NCBI RefSeq assembly: GCF_001005085.2 | Contig: NZ_LBMU02000023.1 | Span: 186,001-250,000 of the forward strand | Origin: Streptomyces humi | GTDB taxonomy: Bacteria; Actinomycetota; Actinomycetes; Streptomycetales; Streptomycetaceae | Direction: 5' to 3' | DNA: 64,000 bases | In this document: one piece after another, positions 19,689-28,715 of the stretch | How positions within the stretch are numbered: the stretch's first letter is position 1 | How the letters are laid out: each line of letters opens with the position of its first letter | Position numbers and translations under genes: made by a program | Notes under the pieces: generated by a model | The model's input: the letters and a program-made list of their open reading frames with translations, nothing else | What the model was told of the DNA's origin: nothing | Databases searched by the model: none

Positions 19689-20650
19689 TTGGACTCCTCC
19701 CCCCTTCCGAAGCCCATGATCTTGCCCTGGAACAGGGTGACGATGATGATCAGCAGGGTCAGGATGACGGCCCCCGCGCTGCCCGCGCCGTAGTCCTGTG
19801 ATGTGCCGAGGGCGGTGGCGTACAGCTCGACCAGCGGCGGCCGGCCCCAGGTGGTCTTGTCGAGCAGGTTGTAGAACTCGTCGAAGGCCTGGTAGGCGGC
19901 GATGAGCAGGAGCAGGACCACCGCGGTCGAGGTGGCCCGCAACTGCGGCAGGGTGATGTAACGGAAGGTCTGCCAGCCCCGCTTGGCGCCGTCGATGGCC
20001 GCGGCCTCGTACAGCTCGCCCGGGATGTTCTGAAGGGCCGCCAGGAACAGGATCATGTAGAAACCGGACTGTAGCCACAGCCGGAGCGTGACGATGACGA
20101 GCCAGTACCAGGGGGGACTGGGGGAGGCCAGCCAGGCGACGCTGTCGACCCCGAACCAGCCGAGGACCGTGTTCAGCAGGCCGAAGCGGACCCCGCTGAA
20201 GATGGACATCTTCCAGATCAGCGACGCGGCGACGTAGCTGCACGCGGTCGGCAGGAAGAACACCGACCGGAAGAACGCCCGCATGAACCGGATCCGGTTC
20301 ACCAGCAGGGCGAGGCCGAGCGACACCGCCCAGGTGGTCGGCACGATGAACGCGGCGAACACGGTGAAGGTGCCGAGCGAGCCGACGAACTTGGGGTCCG
20401 TCAGCATGTACGTGTAGTTGTCGAAGCCGACGAACTTGTCCGGCGTGACGGTGAACCGTGCGTCGAAGAAGCTGAGGTAGAGACTCCAGCCGATCGGCAC
20501 GTAGACGAAGACGATCAGCCCGATCAGGAAGGGGCTGATGAAGAGCCAGAAGTTGAGGGTGCGGCTGCCCCGCAGGCCCCGCCGCGGCCTGGCCTGACTG
20601 GCCTTCGCCGGGGCGGGGTTCGCGAGGTCGCGTGTCGTGGTCGTCGACAT
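19685..20650 (-). CDS. carbohydrate ABC transporter permease (MalF type)
   Basis: A 321-residue partner permease. A ~35-residue basic cytoplasmic N-terminus precedes TM1 (FWLFISPFLIGLIVFVYVP). The EAA loop reads IPGELYEAAAIDGAKRGWQTFRYITLP. ATG 20650 (MSTTTT) was chosen over an upstream extension because it lies 20 bp behind the binding-protein stop and no motif precedes it. It forms the membrane channel for the oligosaccharide importer and is translationally coupled to the second permease. Confidence 0.9.
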   Translation of the reverse strand: MSTTTTRDLANPAPAKASQARPRRGLRGSRTLNFWLFISPFLIGLIVFVYVPIGWSLYLSFFDARFTVTPDKFVGFDNYTYMLTDPKFVGSLGTFTVFAAFIVPTTWAVSLGLALLVNRIRFMRAFFRSVFFLPTACSYVAASLIWKMSIFSGVRFGLLNTVLGWFGVDSVAWLASPSPPWYWLVIVTLRLWLQSGFYMILFLAALQNIPGELYEAAAIDGAKRGWQTFRYITLPQLRATSTAVVLLLLIAAYQAFDEFYNLLDKTTWGRPPLVELYATALGTSQDYGAGSAGAVILTLLIIIVTLFQGKIMGFGRGEESK

Positions 20651-20670
20651 GGGTCCGGTCCGTCCGAGAC

Positions 20671-21936
20671 TTATCCGAAGAGCTTCTTCAGCTCGCGGTT
20701 GACGGTCGTGTCGCACTGGTCGAGCGCCTTCTCCGGGTCACCGGACTTGCGGACGCAGTTGGCGAGCACGTCCCACGACGCCTGGATCATGGCCTGGGTC
20801 CAGCCGATGTTGTCGAAGTGCCCGAACTCGTTGAAGAGCTTCACGCCCTCCGCGGGGAGGCCGGACTTGAGCTTGGTGGCCGACGCGGCGATCGACGTGC
20901 GCGGCGGGATGTGGAAGCCGTACGACGTCGCGAAGTCCTCCTGGTCCTTCTTCTGGTCGATCCACAGCCACTTGACGTACTCCTTGGCCGCGTCGACGTG
21001 GTCGCCCTTGGCGTTGACGAACATCGACCAGCCGCCGTTGTAGACGGACTGCTTGCCGGAGTCGACGGTCTTCGGGAAGGGGAAGATCCCGATGTCGTCG
21101 CCGAGCGCCTTCTGGAACTGCGGCATCGCCCACATACCGCAGAACTGGATGGCACACAGGCCCTGGTTGAGCGCGGACGGGTCCCAGTAGTCGGTCGGCG
21201 CACCGAGGAGCAGGTCTCCGCTGGTGAACAGCTTGCGCATCTTCTTCAGGCCCTCGACGACGCCGGGCGTGTGGTAGGCGATCTGGTTCTTGTCGTCGAG
21301 GGTGTCGGCTCCCGCGGACCAGATCAGCGGGCTGATGATCGCGTGCAGGTCGTTGCCGAGGTACAGGCCCTTCATCTTGCTGGTGGTGAGCTTGGCCGAG
21401 ATCTCGATCAGCTCGTCGAGGGTCTCCGGGACCTTCACGCCGGCCTTCTCGAAGAGCGAGGGCCGGTAGAAGAAGAACTGCGGGTCGTCGATCATCCGGA
21501 CGCCGTAGATCTTCCCGTCGACCGTGTGCGACTTGATGTCGGCCGGGTTGAAGTCGTCCTTGACCGGGTTGATGATGTCGCTCAGGTCGGCGACCTGACC
21601 GCTCTTGACCATCTGGATCTGCGGGTGGAACTCGAACACGTCGGGGGCGGACTTGGTGAGCAGCGTGGCGAAGAGCTTGCTCTCGTAGTCGGAGCTGGTG
21701 ATCCACTGCGTCGTCACGTTGGCGGCCTTGTAGGCGGTGGGGTACCGCTTGACCGCCTGCTCGACGCCCGCCTCGCCGTAGGCATGGAACATCTGGGTGA
21801 GCTGGGTGCCCGACCCGCTGCCGCCGCCCCGGCCGTTGTTGCCGCCGCACGCGGCCAGCGTGCCGGCGGCGGCCATGCCTGCGGCCGCCCGGAAGAGGGA
21901 CCGGCGGGACCAGTTGGTGTTGCTCTGTGCCGACAT
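20671..21936 (-). CDS. extracellular sugar-binding lipoprotein of ABC importer
   Basis: A 421-residue cluster-1 solute-binding protein. The N-terminus has a twin-arginine element WSRRSLFRAAAG and a lipobox LAAC, so it is probably a Tat-exported lipoprotein anchored outside the membrane. A glycine/serine linker follows the cysteine. The body shows the extracellular-binding-protein fold, for example NGGWSMFVNAKGDHVDAAKEYVKWL. It heads the operon leading to two permeases and the GH2 beta-galactosidase. The ligand is probably a galacto-oligosaccharide released by the secreted GH30 enzyme encoded just upstream. Confidence 0.9.
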   Translation of the reverse strand: MSAQSNTNWSRRSLFRAAAGMAAAGTLAACGGNNGRGGGSGSGTQLTQMFHAYGEAGVEQAVKRYPTAYKAANVTTQWITSSDYESKLFATLLTKSAPDVFEFHPQIQMVKSGQVADLSDIINPVKDDFNPADIKSHTVDGKIYGVRMIDDPQFFFYRPSLFEKAGVKVPETLDELIEISAKLTTSKMKGLYLGNDLHAIISPLIWSAGADTLDDKNQIAYHTPGVVEGLKKMRKLFTSGDLLLGAPTDYWDPSALNQGLCAIQFCGMWAMPQFQKALGDDIGIFPFPKTVDSGKQSVYNGGWSMFVNAKGDHVDAAKEYVKWLWIDQKKDQEDFATSYGFHIPPRTSIAASATKLKSGLPAEGVKLFNEFGHFDNIGWTQAMIQASWDVLANCVRKSGDPEKALDQCDTTVNRELKKLFG

Positions 21937-22044
21937 GCTGACGTCCTTGTCTGTCGAGTGCGGCTGTGGTGCTGCGGCCGTGCGGGGCCCTGACCACCTC
22001 GCGAGCCAGATGGCTGAAATTGCGTTGCGGAGCGGGACGTTAAC

Positions 22045-22063
22045 CTTCGGCTAATACTTCGGC
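22045..22063 (-). promoter_or_regulatory. direct repeat upstream of the binding-protein gene
   Basis: Two CTTCGGC copies, 12 bp apart, bracket an AT-rich TAATA about 110 bp upstream of the binding-protein ATG. AACGTT lies at 22090. This could be an operator/promoter region for the importer operon. The rest of the 260-bp gap holds only the terminator at 22140-22175. Confidence 0.3.
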
Positions 22064-22139
22064 AAGAGGTTGGACGAAGTCTGCGCGAAACGTTGTACCC
22101 GGTTCGGGATGACGAACGGAAAGGAGAGCAGGGGGAGTT

Positions 22140-22175
22140 GAGGGCCGCCGGGAATCGGGGAGGCCGGCGGCCCTC
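22140..22175 (-). terminator. terminator after the GH30 galactanase gene
   Basis: A perfect 12-bp stem, GAGGGCCGCCGG and CCGGCGGCCCTC with a 12-base loop, 22 bp beyond the GH30 stop. Confidence 0.75.
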
Positions 22176-22196
22176 GGGTCGGGTGGGACGGGGTCG

Positions 22197-24032
22197 CTAC
22201 CGCCTGGTCCAGGCCTCGTTGGCGCCGCCGTTGCAGCTGTAGAGGATCACCTTGCTGCCGTCGGCGGTGGCCTGCCCGCTCACGTCCAGGCACTTGCCGG
22301 ACGCCTCGCTGAGGATCTGGCCGTCGGCGTTCAGCAGCCAGCGCTGGCTCGCGTCACCGGTCGGTTCGGCGGTGGCGGTCAGAGCCGGACCGGCGGCCGT
22401 CAGATAGCCGTTCGCGCCCTTCAGGGTGCCGTCCGCGGCGTACGACCAGGACTGGCCGTCGGCGCCCGTGCAGGTGGCGAGGGCGGCCCCGGCGGTGTCG
22501 GCGGTGAGGCACTTGCCGGACTGCTTGCCCACCAGCGCGCCGGTGACGGCCGAACCGCCGTGGCCCTTCTGGTCGAGGACGTACGTGGTGATCGAACGGG
22601 CGGCGAGGGTCGCGGAGACCGTGCCCGCGCTCACCGTCGGCTTCGCGACGTCCGCCCAGTCCTCGGTCGCCGAGGTCCGCACCGCCTGCCGGGCCCGCAC
22701 CGGCGTCCCACTGTTGAAGTGCAGACTCAGCGGGGTGTCCGTGGTGTTGTGGTTGTTGACCACGACCACCCACGTGCCGTCCCGGTCGTACGACGACACC
22801 TCGACCCCGTCCGGTGCCCCGGTCACGTTGTGCGCGACCGAGCCCGGCCGGACGAACTTGCTGTACTGGCCGAGCGCGTAGTACCGCTTGGTGAAGTACA
22901 GCGTCTGGTTGCCGTCGGTCGCGTAGTCGGGGTCGTAGTAGATCAGGCCGTCGTTCCAGCCGACGTCGTTCTTCTCCGTGGGGGAGGTGCCGTAGCCGCC
23001 GGCCAGCGCCACCCACCACTGGAAGGCGGAGTCGTGGGCGCTCGCGAAGTCCTTGTAGACGATCCGGGACAGCAGCAGGGCGTTGTCGATGGTGGGGTCG
23101 TACTCCTGGTTCCAGCCGGTCGAGCCCTTGCCGAAGCAGCAGATCTCCGATGCCCAGGACTTCTGGCCGACCGTCCTCGACGTCTCGTAGACGTTGCCGA
23201 GCTGACCGTCGCTCGGGTTGTTGTACGTGTGGTGCGCCAGCGCGGAGACGTACTGCGCGGTGTCCGGCTGCGAGATCCACTGCGGGAGTTCGGAGACGAA
23301 CTGGGTCGTCTGGCTGGACTCGTCGGCGATGATCGACGTCTTCTGGTGCCGGGCCCGCTGCTCGGCGCCGAGCGCCCGTACGATGTCGTCGCGCTGGTCG
23401 ACGGTGACCTTCATGCCCTCCTGGCCGCACGAACCGAAGTCGTTGTCAGGCTCGTTGAAGGGGCTGATGTAGTCCAGCCGGACGCCCTGCCGGGCGAAGT
23501 GGTCGGTGACGTCGGCGACGTACTTCGCGTAGTCGCCCTCGTTCTCCGTCTTCAGCCGGCCACCGCAGCTCTGCCCGTTGGTGGTCCACCGGGCCGGCGC
23601 GCTGTTGACGAAGCCGATCAGGTCCTGCACGCCGTACTTCGCGGCGTACCGCAGGAACGTCCGGCCGCCCTTGTCCCTGCTCCAGTCGTAGGAGCCGTCG
23701 TCGTTCAGGAAGTCCTCGGCGGCCCGGGCCGGGGTGGTGACCGCGACTCCGCCGCCGCCGATGTTGTAGCGGTACGCGGACAGGGCTAGGCCCTGCCGGG
23801 AGAACAGCAGCTTCGCCACCCTGGCCTGGACCTTGGGGTCGAAGTGCTGGAGGTCGTCGACCCACCAGGCGCCCGAGGCGCCGATGTCGTCGATGGTCTG
23901 GGCCGCGTGCGGCGAGACCTCGGCGGCCGCGACGGTGTCGGCGGCGTTCGCGGGCGGGCCGCTGAGCAGGGCGCCGGTCACGGCCAGTACGGCCGCGGCC
24001 GTGGCGAGGACCGGTCTCGTGGTGCGGGTCAA
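22197..24032 (-). CDS. secreted GH30 glycosidase, probable endo-beta-1,6-galactanase, with CBM13
   Basis: A 611-residue secreted enzyme. A Sec signal peptide (hydrophobic core ~8-28, ANA-A cleavage near 31) leads into a GH30 barrel. YISPFNEPDND places the acid/base at E194, and SWASEICCFG places the nucleophile at E296. A beta-rich side domain follows (~395-485), then a ricin-B/CBM13 lectin module (~490-611) with two QSW/QRW-type repeats. Streptomyces endo-beta-1,6-galactanases belong to this family and often carry CBM13, and the beta-galactosidase/importer operon next door supports that substrate. It lies 19 bp behind the ROK regulator and is probably cotranscribed with it. A beta-1,6-glucanase or other GH30 activity is the main alternative. 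Confidence 0.82.
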   Translation of the reverse strand: MTRTTRPVLATAAAVLAVTGALLSGPPANAADTVAAAEVSPHAAQTIDDIGASGAWWVDDLQHFDPKVQARVAKLLFSRQGLALSAYRYNIGGGGVAVTTPARAAEDFLNDDGSYDWSRDKGGRTFLRYAAKYGVQDLIGFVNSAPARWTTNGQSCGGRLKTENEGDYAKYVADVTDHFARQGVRLDYISPFNEPDNDFGSCGQEGMKVTVDQRDDIVRALGAEQRARHQKTSIIADESSQTTQFVSELPQWISQPDTAQYVSALAHHTYNNPSDGQLGNVYETSRTVGQKSWASEICCFGKGSTGWNQEYDPTIDNALLLSRIVYKDFASAHDSAFQWWVALAGGYGTSPTEKNDVGWNDGLIYYDPDYATDGNQTLYFTKRYYALGQYSKFVRPGSVAHNVTGAPDGVEVSSYDRDGTWVVVVNNHNTTDTPLSLHFNSGTPVRARQAVRTSATEDWADVAKPTVSAGTVSATLAARSITTYVLDQKGHGGSAVTGALVGKQSGKCLTADTAGAALATCTGADGQSWSYAADGTLKGANGYLTAAGPALTATAEPTGDASQRWLLNADGQILSEASGKCLDVSGQATADGSKVILYSCNGGANEAWTRR

Positions 24033-24051
24033 AACGGCATCCCTTCCGTCG

Positions 24052-25296
24052 TCATACGGGCGGTGCGGTACGGCTCCTCAAGGGGGCGGTGCGTCTGGGG
24101 GTCCGCTGTCCCACCGCCTGAAGGGCGCCCTCCAGTGCGAAGGTGGCGGCGCCCAGGCACACCGGGTCGGTGGGGATGGGGGAGAGCACGATCTCGGTGG
24201 CGGCGAACGGCCGCCGCAGCGCGTGCCGCCGGACGGCCTCGCGCACTTCGTCCAGCAGCGGAGCGCCGAGTTTCCTGGCGACCCAGCTGCTGAGCACGAC
24301 CACTTCGGGGTTGTACAGGTTCACCAGGTCCGAGATGCCGGCGCCCAGGTAACGGGCGGTGTCCCGGACCACCTTGACGGCCACCGGGTCGTCCGCGGCG
24401 ACCCCGCGGGTCAGCGCGTCGATGGTCGCGGTCTGGTCCTCGGGGTGCAACAGCGCGCTGCGCGGGCTGAGTTCGCGCAGGTTGAGCATGATGCCGGGGG
24501 CGCCGACGTACGTCTCGACGCAGCCGTGGTTGCCGCAGTGGCACAGCCGGCCGTCCAGCACCAGCGTCGTATGGCCCCACTCCCCGGCGCTGTTGCTCAC
24601 CCCCCGGTACAGCCCGCCGGCCAGCACGAGCCCGGCGCCCACGCCGGTCCCGAGGTTCACCACCACGGCGTCCTCGCGCCCGCGCGCGGCCCCGAACCAC
24701 AGCTCGGCCACCGCGCTCGCCCGCAGCGGGTTGTCCAGGTACAGCGGGTAGGCGATGTGTTCGGAGAGCAGGGCGAGCAACGGCACGTCGTGCCAGTCCC
24801 AGTTGGGCGCGTACTCGGCGATCCCGGTGTCCCGGTCGACCTGCCCCGGTACGCTCACCCCGACCCCCAGCACCCGGGCGCCCTCGACGCCGGCCTGGGC
24901 GACCACCGAGCCGACGGCCGTGGCCACGTGACCGACCGCCTGTTCGGGCCGGTGCTCGCCGGGGCGCATGTCCTCCTCGGCCCGGGCCAGCACGTTCAGT
25001 CCCAGGTCGAACAGCTCCACCCGGACGTAGGTCTCGGCCATGTCGACGCCGATCAGCGCGCCGCCGGCCGCGTTGACGGCCACCAGTCCGCGGGGACGGC
25101 CGCCCGCGGAGTCCTCGAAGCCGACCTCCGTGATCATCCGCAGGTCGAGCAGCTCCCCGACGAGCGTGGCGACCGTGGCCACGCTCAGTCCGGTGGCGGC
25201 GGCCAGCGTCTGCCGGGAGGTGGGGGACTGGGCGATGATCTGGCGCAGCACCTCGTAGCGGTTCGCGGTGCGGATGTCACGCGATGTGCGCTTCAC
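24052..25296 (-). CDS. ROK-family transcriptional regulator
   Basis: A 414-residue repressor with an N-terminal winged helix (~10-65, SRQTLAAATGLSVATVATLVGELLDL) and a C-terminal sugar-kinase-like domain. The ROK signature includes GTGVGAGLVLAGGLYRG and the zinc motif CHCGNHGCVETY. The start is GTG 25296 with GGAGG about ten bases upstream. It is followed after 19 bp by the galactanase gene, so it likely controls the galactan locus in response to a sugar. A tandem-repeat array lies in its 285-bp upstream gap. NAGC-type enzyme activity is unlikely given the DNA-binding domain. Confidence 0.88.
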   Translation of the reverse strand: MKRTSRDIRTANRYEVLRQIIAQSPTSRQTLAAATGLSVATVATLVGELLDLRMITEVGFEDSAGGRPRGLVAVNAAGGALIGVDMAETYVRVELFDLGLNVLARAEEDMRPGEHRPEQAVGHVATAVGSVVAQAGVEGARVLGVGVSVPGQVDRDTGIAEYAPNWDWHDVPLLALLSEHIAYPLYLDNPLRASAVAELWFGAARGREDAVVVNLGTGVGAGLVLAGGLYRGVSNSAGEWGHTTLVLDGRLCHCGNHGCVETYVGAPGIMLNLRELSPRSALLHPEDQTATIDALTRGVAADDPVAVKVVRDTARYLGAGISDLVNLYNPEVVVLSSWVARKLGAPLLDEVREAVRRHALRRPFAATEIVLSPIPTDPVCLGAATFALEGALQAVGQRTPRRTAPLRSRTAPPV

Positions 25297-25450
25297 GCGG
25301 CTGCCCCTCCCATCCCGTCACGACCGGGCCGGGGCGTACGACGGCACCGGCGCGGCGCAAGGCTATGGGCTTCGCGAGACTTTCGACAAGGGGTTAGGAA
25401 AGGGGCCGTAGAAACTCTTCCGGCAGGCACCCGGTGCGGCAACCCTCGTG

Positions 25451-25545
25451 GCCGGGGCCCAACACGTCGAAACGGTCTCGGCCCGGCGCGTCGAAACGGT
25501 CTCGGCCCGGCGCGTCGAACGCCGGGGCCCAACACGTCGAAACGG
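25451..25545. repeat. 24-bp tandem repeats upstream of the ROK gene
   Basis: Two exact copies of a 24-bp unit (beginning CGTCGAAACGGTCTCGG) occupy 25465-25488 and 25489-25512, with a partial third at 25513. A 25-bp segment at 25451-25475 recurs exactly at 25521-25545. All copies share CGTCGAA. The array lies between the pentose-phosphate operon terminator and the ROK start and has no coding sense I can support. Confidence 0.85.
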
Positions 25546-25569
25546 CCCGCCGGTTGTCACCGGCGGGCC
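25544..25569 (-). terminator. terminator of the pentose-phosphate operon
   Basis: A perfect 10-bp stem, GGCCCGCCGG and CCGGCGGGCC around TTGTCA, 13 bp beyond the histidine phosphatase stop. Confidence 0.8.
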
Positions 25570-25581
25570 GTCACGACAGGG

Positions 25582-26175
25582 TCAGGGCGTCTTGTTCCAC
25601 TCCGCGATCACGGGCCAACCGTGCTCCATGGACAGCCTGCTGACCGTCCCGGTCGCCAGCTGGAACAACCGGCCCTCGGCGGGCGGCAGGCCCAGCCGCC
25701 GGGCCGTGAGCACGCGCAGGAAGTGGGCGTGTGCCACGAGGACCACGTCGCCGTGGCCGTCGGCGAGCGCCCTCTCCACCGTGGCGAGCACCCGGTCGGC
25801 GCGAGCCCCGATCTGCTCCGGGGACTCCCCGGGGTGCCCGTCCGGACCGGGCGGGACACCGTCGGACCACAGGTACCAGTCGGGGCGGGAACGGTGGATC
25901 TCCACCGTGGTGATGCCCTCGTAGCCGCCGTAGTCCCACTCGTGCAGGTCGGGATCGGGCACGACCCCGGTGAGGCCCGACAGTTCGGCCGTGCGTATCG
26001 CACGGTCCAGCGGGCTGGCCAGTGTCAGTGCGTAGGTCCGGTCGGCGAGCAGCGGGGCGAGGGACTTGGCCTGTTCCTCGCCGTGCTGGGTGAGGGGCAG
26101 GTCGGTCCAGCTGGTGTGCCGGCCCGACAGGCTCCACTCCGTCTCACCGTGGCGGACCAGAAGGAGGTCCCCCAC
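25582..26175 (-). CDS. histidine phosphatase family protein
   Basis: A 197-residue phosphoglycerate-mutase-like phosphatase. The phosphohistidine motif LVRHGETEWS is at the N-terminus, the second arginine is in ASPLDRAIRTAELSG, the acid EWDYGGYEG follows, and the second histidine is in VVLVAHAHFLRVL. It is 6 bp behind gnd and is the last gene of the operon. Its role is probably to dephosphorylate a sugar phosphate or by-product, but the substrate is not deducible. Confidence 0.85.
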   Translation of the reverse strand: MGDLLLVRHGETEWSLSGRHTSWTDLPLTQHGEEQAKSLAPLLADRTYALTLASPLDRAIRTAELSGLTGVVPDPDLHEWDYGGYEGITTVEIHRSRPDWYLWSDGVPPGPDGHPGESPEQIGARADRVLATVERALADGHGDVVLVAHAHFLRVLTARRLGLPPAEGRLFQLATGTVSRLSMEHGWPVIAEWNKTP

Positions 26176-26181
26176 GGCGCA

Positions 26182-27060
26182 CTACTCCTTGGACTCGACG
26201 GCGTGACCGCCGAACTGGTTGCGCAGCGCCGCGATCATCTTCATCTGCGGGGAGTCGTCCTGCCGCGAGGCGAACCGGGCGAACAGGGAGGCGGTGATCG
26301 CGGGCAGCGGCACCGCGTTGTCGATGGCGGCCTCCACGGTCCACCGGCCCTCGCCGGAGTCCTGCGCGAAGCCCTTCAGCTTGTCCAGGTGCTCGTCGTC
26401 GTCCAGCGCGTTGACCGCGAGGTCGAGCAGCCAGGAACGGATGACCGTGCCCTCCTGCCAGGAGCGGAAGACCTCACGGACGTTGTCCACCGACTTGACC
26501 TTCTCCAGGAGCTCCCAGCCCTCGGCGTAGGCCTGCATCATGGCGTACTCGATGCCGTTGTGGACCATCTTGGAGAAGTGCCCGGCGCCCACCCGGCCGG
26601 CGTGGACGTAGCCGTACGGGCCCTCCGGCTTGAGCGCCTCGAAGATCGGCTCCAGCCGCTCGACGTGCTGCTTGTCGCCGCCGACCATCAGGGCGTAGCC
26701 GTTCTGTAGGCCCCACACCCCGCCGGAGACACCGGCGTCCACGAAGCCGATGCCCTTGATGCCGAGTTCGGCGGCGTGCTTCTCGTCGTCCGTCCAGCGG
26801 GAGTTGCCGCCGTCGACCACCGTGTCGCCCTCGGACAGCAGGTCCTTGAGCTCGTCCACGACGGACTGGGTGGCGGTGCCCGCCGGGACCATCACCCACA
26901 CCGTGCGCGGCGCGTCGAGCTTCTCGACCAGTTCCGCCAGGGACTTCACGTCGGAGACGTCGGGGTTGCGGTCGTAGCCGATGACGGTGTGGCCGGCGCG
27001 GCGGATCCGCTCGCGCATGTTGCCACCCATCTTGCCGAGACCGATCAGACCCAGCTGCAT
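26182..27060 (-). CDS. gnd: 6-phosphogluconate dehydrogenase (decarboxylating), short form
   Basis: Converts 6-phosphogluconate to ribulose 5-phosphate with reduction of NAD(P)+. The 292-residue length is that of the short bacterial form, not the ~470-residue enzyme. The Rossmann motif is LGLIGLGKMGGNM, followed by MVPAGTATQSVVDEL, VDGGNSRWTDDEKH, GVSGGVWGLQNGYALMVGG and the catalytic KMVHNGIEYAMMQAYAEG. ATG 27060 was preferred over ATG 27069 because the GAAGGA motif then lies 10 bases upstream rather than one; the longer form adds MTA. It sits 14 bp behind pgi. Confidence 0.93.
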   Translation of the reverse strand: MQLGLIGLGKMGGNMRERIRRAGHTVIGYDRNPDVSDVKSLAELVEKLDAPRTVWVMVPAGTATQSVVDELKDLLSEGDTVVDGGNSRWTDDEKHAAELGIKGIGFVDAGVSGGVWGLQNGYALMVGGDKQHVERLEPIFEALKPEGPYGYVHAGRVGAGHFSKMVHNGIEYAMMQAYAEGWELLEKVKSVDNVREVFRSWQEGTVIRSWLLDLAVNALDDDEHLDKLKGFAQDSGEGRWTVEAAIDNAVPLPAITASLFARFASRQDDSPQMKMIAALRNQFGGHAVESKE

Positions 27061-27074
27061 GGCTGTCATGTCCT

Positions 27075-28715
27075 TCACTTCCTGAGGGTGCGGTACGTCG
27101 AGACGAGCGCGGTGGTGGACGGGTCGAGGCCGGGGACGGCGGCGCCCTCGGTCAGGGCGGGTTCGATGCGCTTGGCGAGCACCTTGCCCAGTTCGACGCC
27201 CCACTGGTCGAAGGAGTCGATGTTCCAGACCGCGCCCTGCACGAACACCTTGTGCTCGTAGAGGGCGATCAGCTGGCCGAGGACGGAGGGGGTCAGCTCG
27301 CGGGCCAGGATCGTCGTGGTGGGGTGGTTCCCCCGGAAGGTGCGGTGCGCGACCTGCTCCTCGGCGACGCCCTCCGCGCGGACCTCGTCGGCGGTCTTGC
27401 CGAAGGCCAGCGCCTGGGTCTGGGCGAAGAAGTTGGCCATCAGCAGGTCGTGCTGCGCCCTGAGTTCACCGCTCAGCTCGGCGACCGGCTCGGCGAAGCC
27501 GATGAAGTCCGCCGGGATCAGCTTCGTGCCCTGGTGGATCAACTGGTAGTAGGCGTGCTGCCCGTTGGTGCCGGGCGTGCCCCACACCACGGGACCCGTC
27601 TGCCACTTCACCGGCCGGCCCTCCCGGTCCACCGACTTGCCGTTGGACTCCATGTCCAGCTGCTGGAGGTAGGCGGTGAACTTGGAGAGGTAGTGGCTGT
27701 ACGGCAGCACCGCGTGCGACTGGGCGTCGAAGAAGTTGCCGTACCAGATGCCCAGCAGGCCCAGCAGCAGCGGTGCGTTGGCCTCGGCGGACGCGGTGCG
27801 GAAGTGCTCGTCGACCAGGTGGAAGCCGTCCAGCATCTCGCGGAAGCGGTCCGGGCCGATGGCGATCATCAGGGAGAGGCCGATGGCGGAGTCGTAGCTG
27901 TAGCGGCCGCCGACCCAGTCCCAGAACTCGAACATGTTGTCCGGGTCGATACCGAACTCCGTCACCTTGCCGGCGTTCGTGGACAGGGCCACGAAGTGCT
28001 TGGCGACGGCCTCCTGACCGGCCTTCAGCTCGCCCAGCACCCAGTTGCGGGCCGACGTCGCGTTGGTGATCGTCTCGATCGTGGTGAACGTCTTGGAGGC
28101 GACGATGAACAGGGTCTCCGCCGGGTCCAGGTCGCGGGTGGCCTCGTGCAGGTCGGCGCCGTCGACGTTGGAGACGAAACGGACCGTGAGGTCGCGGTCC
28201 GTGAAGGCCCGCAGGGCCTCGTAGGCCATCGCGGGGCCGAGGTCGGAGCCGCCGATGCCGATGTTGACGACGTTGCGGATGCGCTTGCCGGTGTGGCCGG
28301 TCCAGGCGCCGGAGCGGACCCGGTCGGCGAAGTCGCCCATCTTGTCGAGGACCGCGTGCACCTGCGGCACCACGTTCTCCCCGTCGACCTCGACCACCGC
28401 GTCGCGCGGGGCGCGCAGGGCGGTGTGCAGCACCGCGCGGTCCTCGGTGACGTTGATCTTCTCGCCGCGGAACATGGCGTCCCGCAGCCCGGCCACGTCG
28501 GTGGCGGTGGCGAGTTCCTGGAGCAGGGCGAGGGTCTCGTCCGTGATCAGGTGCTTGCTGTAGTCGATGTGCAGGTCGCCGACCCGTACCACGTACCGCT
28601 CGGCGCGCCCCGGGTCGGCCGCGAACAGCTCACGCAGGACCGGCTGTCCCTCGCCGCGGTGGTCCTCCAGGGCGGCCCACTCGGGCCGCCGGGTGAGTTC
28701 GGGGGTGTCAGGCAT
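27075..28715 (-). CDS. pgi: glucose-6-phosphate isomerase
   Basis: Interconverts glucose 6-phosphate and fructose 6-phosphate. The 546-residue protein carries [35 protein letters not shown], the signature [20 protein letters not shown], the catalytic glutamate and histidine regions [20 protein letters not shown], and [18 protein letters not shown] at the C-terminus. The start overlaps the opcA stop by 8 bp. Its place here lets fructose 6-phosphate from transketolase/transaldolase be recycled to glucose 6-phosphate. Confidence 0.96.
   Translation of the reverse strand: MPDTPELTRRPEWAALEDHRGEGQPVLRELFAADPGRAERYVVRVGDLHIDYSKHLITDETLALLQELATATDVAGLRDAMFRGEKINVTEDRAVLHTALRAPRDAVVEVDGENVVPQVHAVLDKMGDFADRVRSGAWTGHTGKRIRNVVNIGIGGSDLGPAMAYEALRAFTDRDLTVRFVSNVDGADLHEATRDLDPAETLFIVASKTFTTIETITNATSARNWVLGELKAGQEAVAKHFVALSTNAGKVTEFGIDPDNMFEFWDWVGGRYSYDSAIGLSLMIAIGPDRFREMLDGFHLVDEHFRTASAEANAPLLLGLLGIWYGNFFDAQSHAVLPYSHYLSKFTAYLQQLDMESNGKSVDREGRPVKWQTGPVVWGTPGTNGQHAYYQLIHQGTKLIPADFIGFAEPVAELSGELRAQHDLLMANFFAQTQALAFGKTADEVRAEGVAEEQVAHRTFRGNHPTTTILARELTPSVLGQLIALYEHKVFVQGAVWNIDSFDQWGVELGKVLAKRIEPALTEGAAVPGLDPSTTALVSTYRTLRK

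Noticed and set aside
22090..22095. AACGTT as a LacI operator upstream of the importer operon
   Set aside because: Only the six central bases are palindromic; flanking bases do not match, so support is too weak.
23833..26709. A 958-residue plus-strand open frame across GH30, ROK, phosphatase and gnd
   Set aside because: It is antisense to four well-supported genes, is rich in arginine, glycine and proline as expected of the complementary frame in GC-rich DNA, and has no motif.
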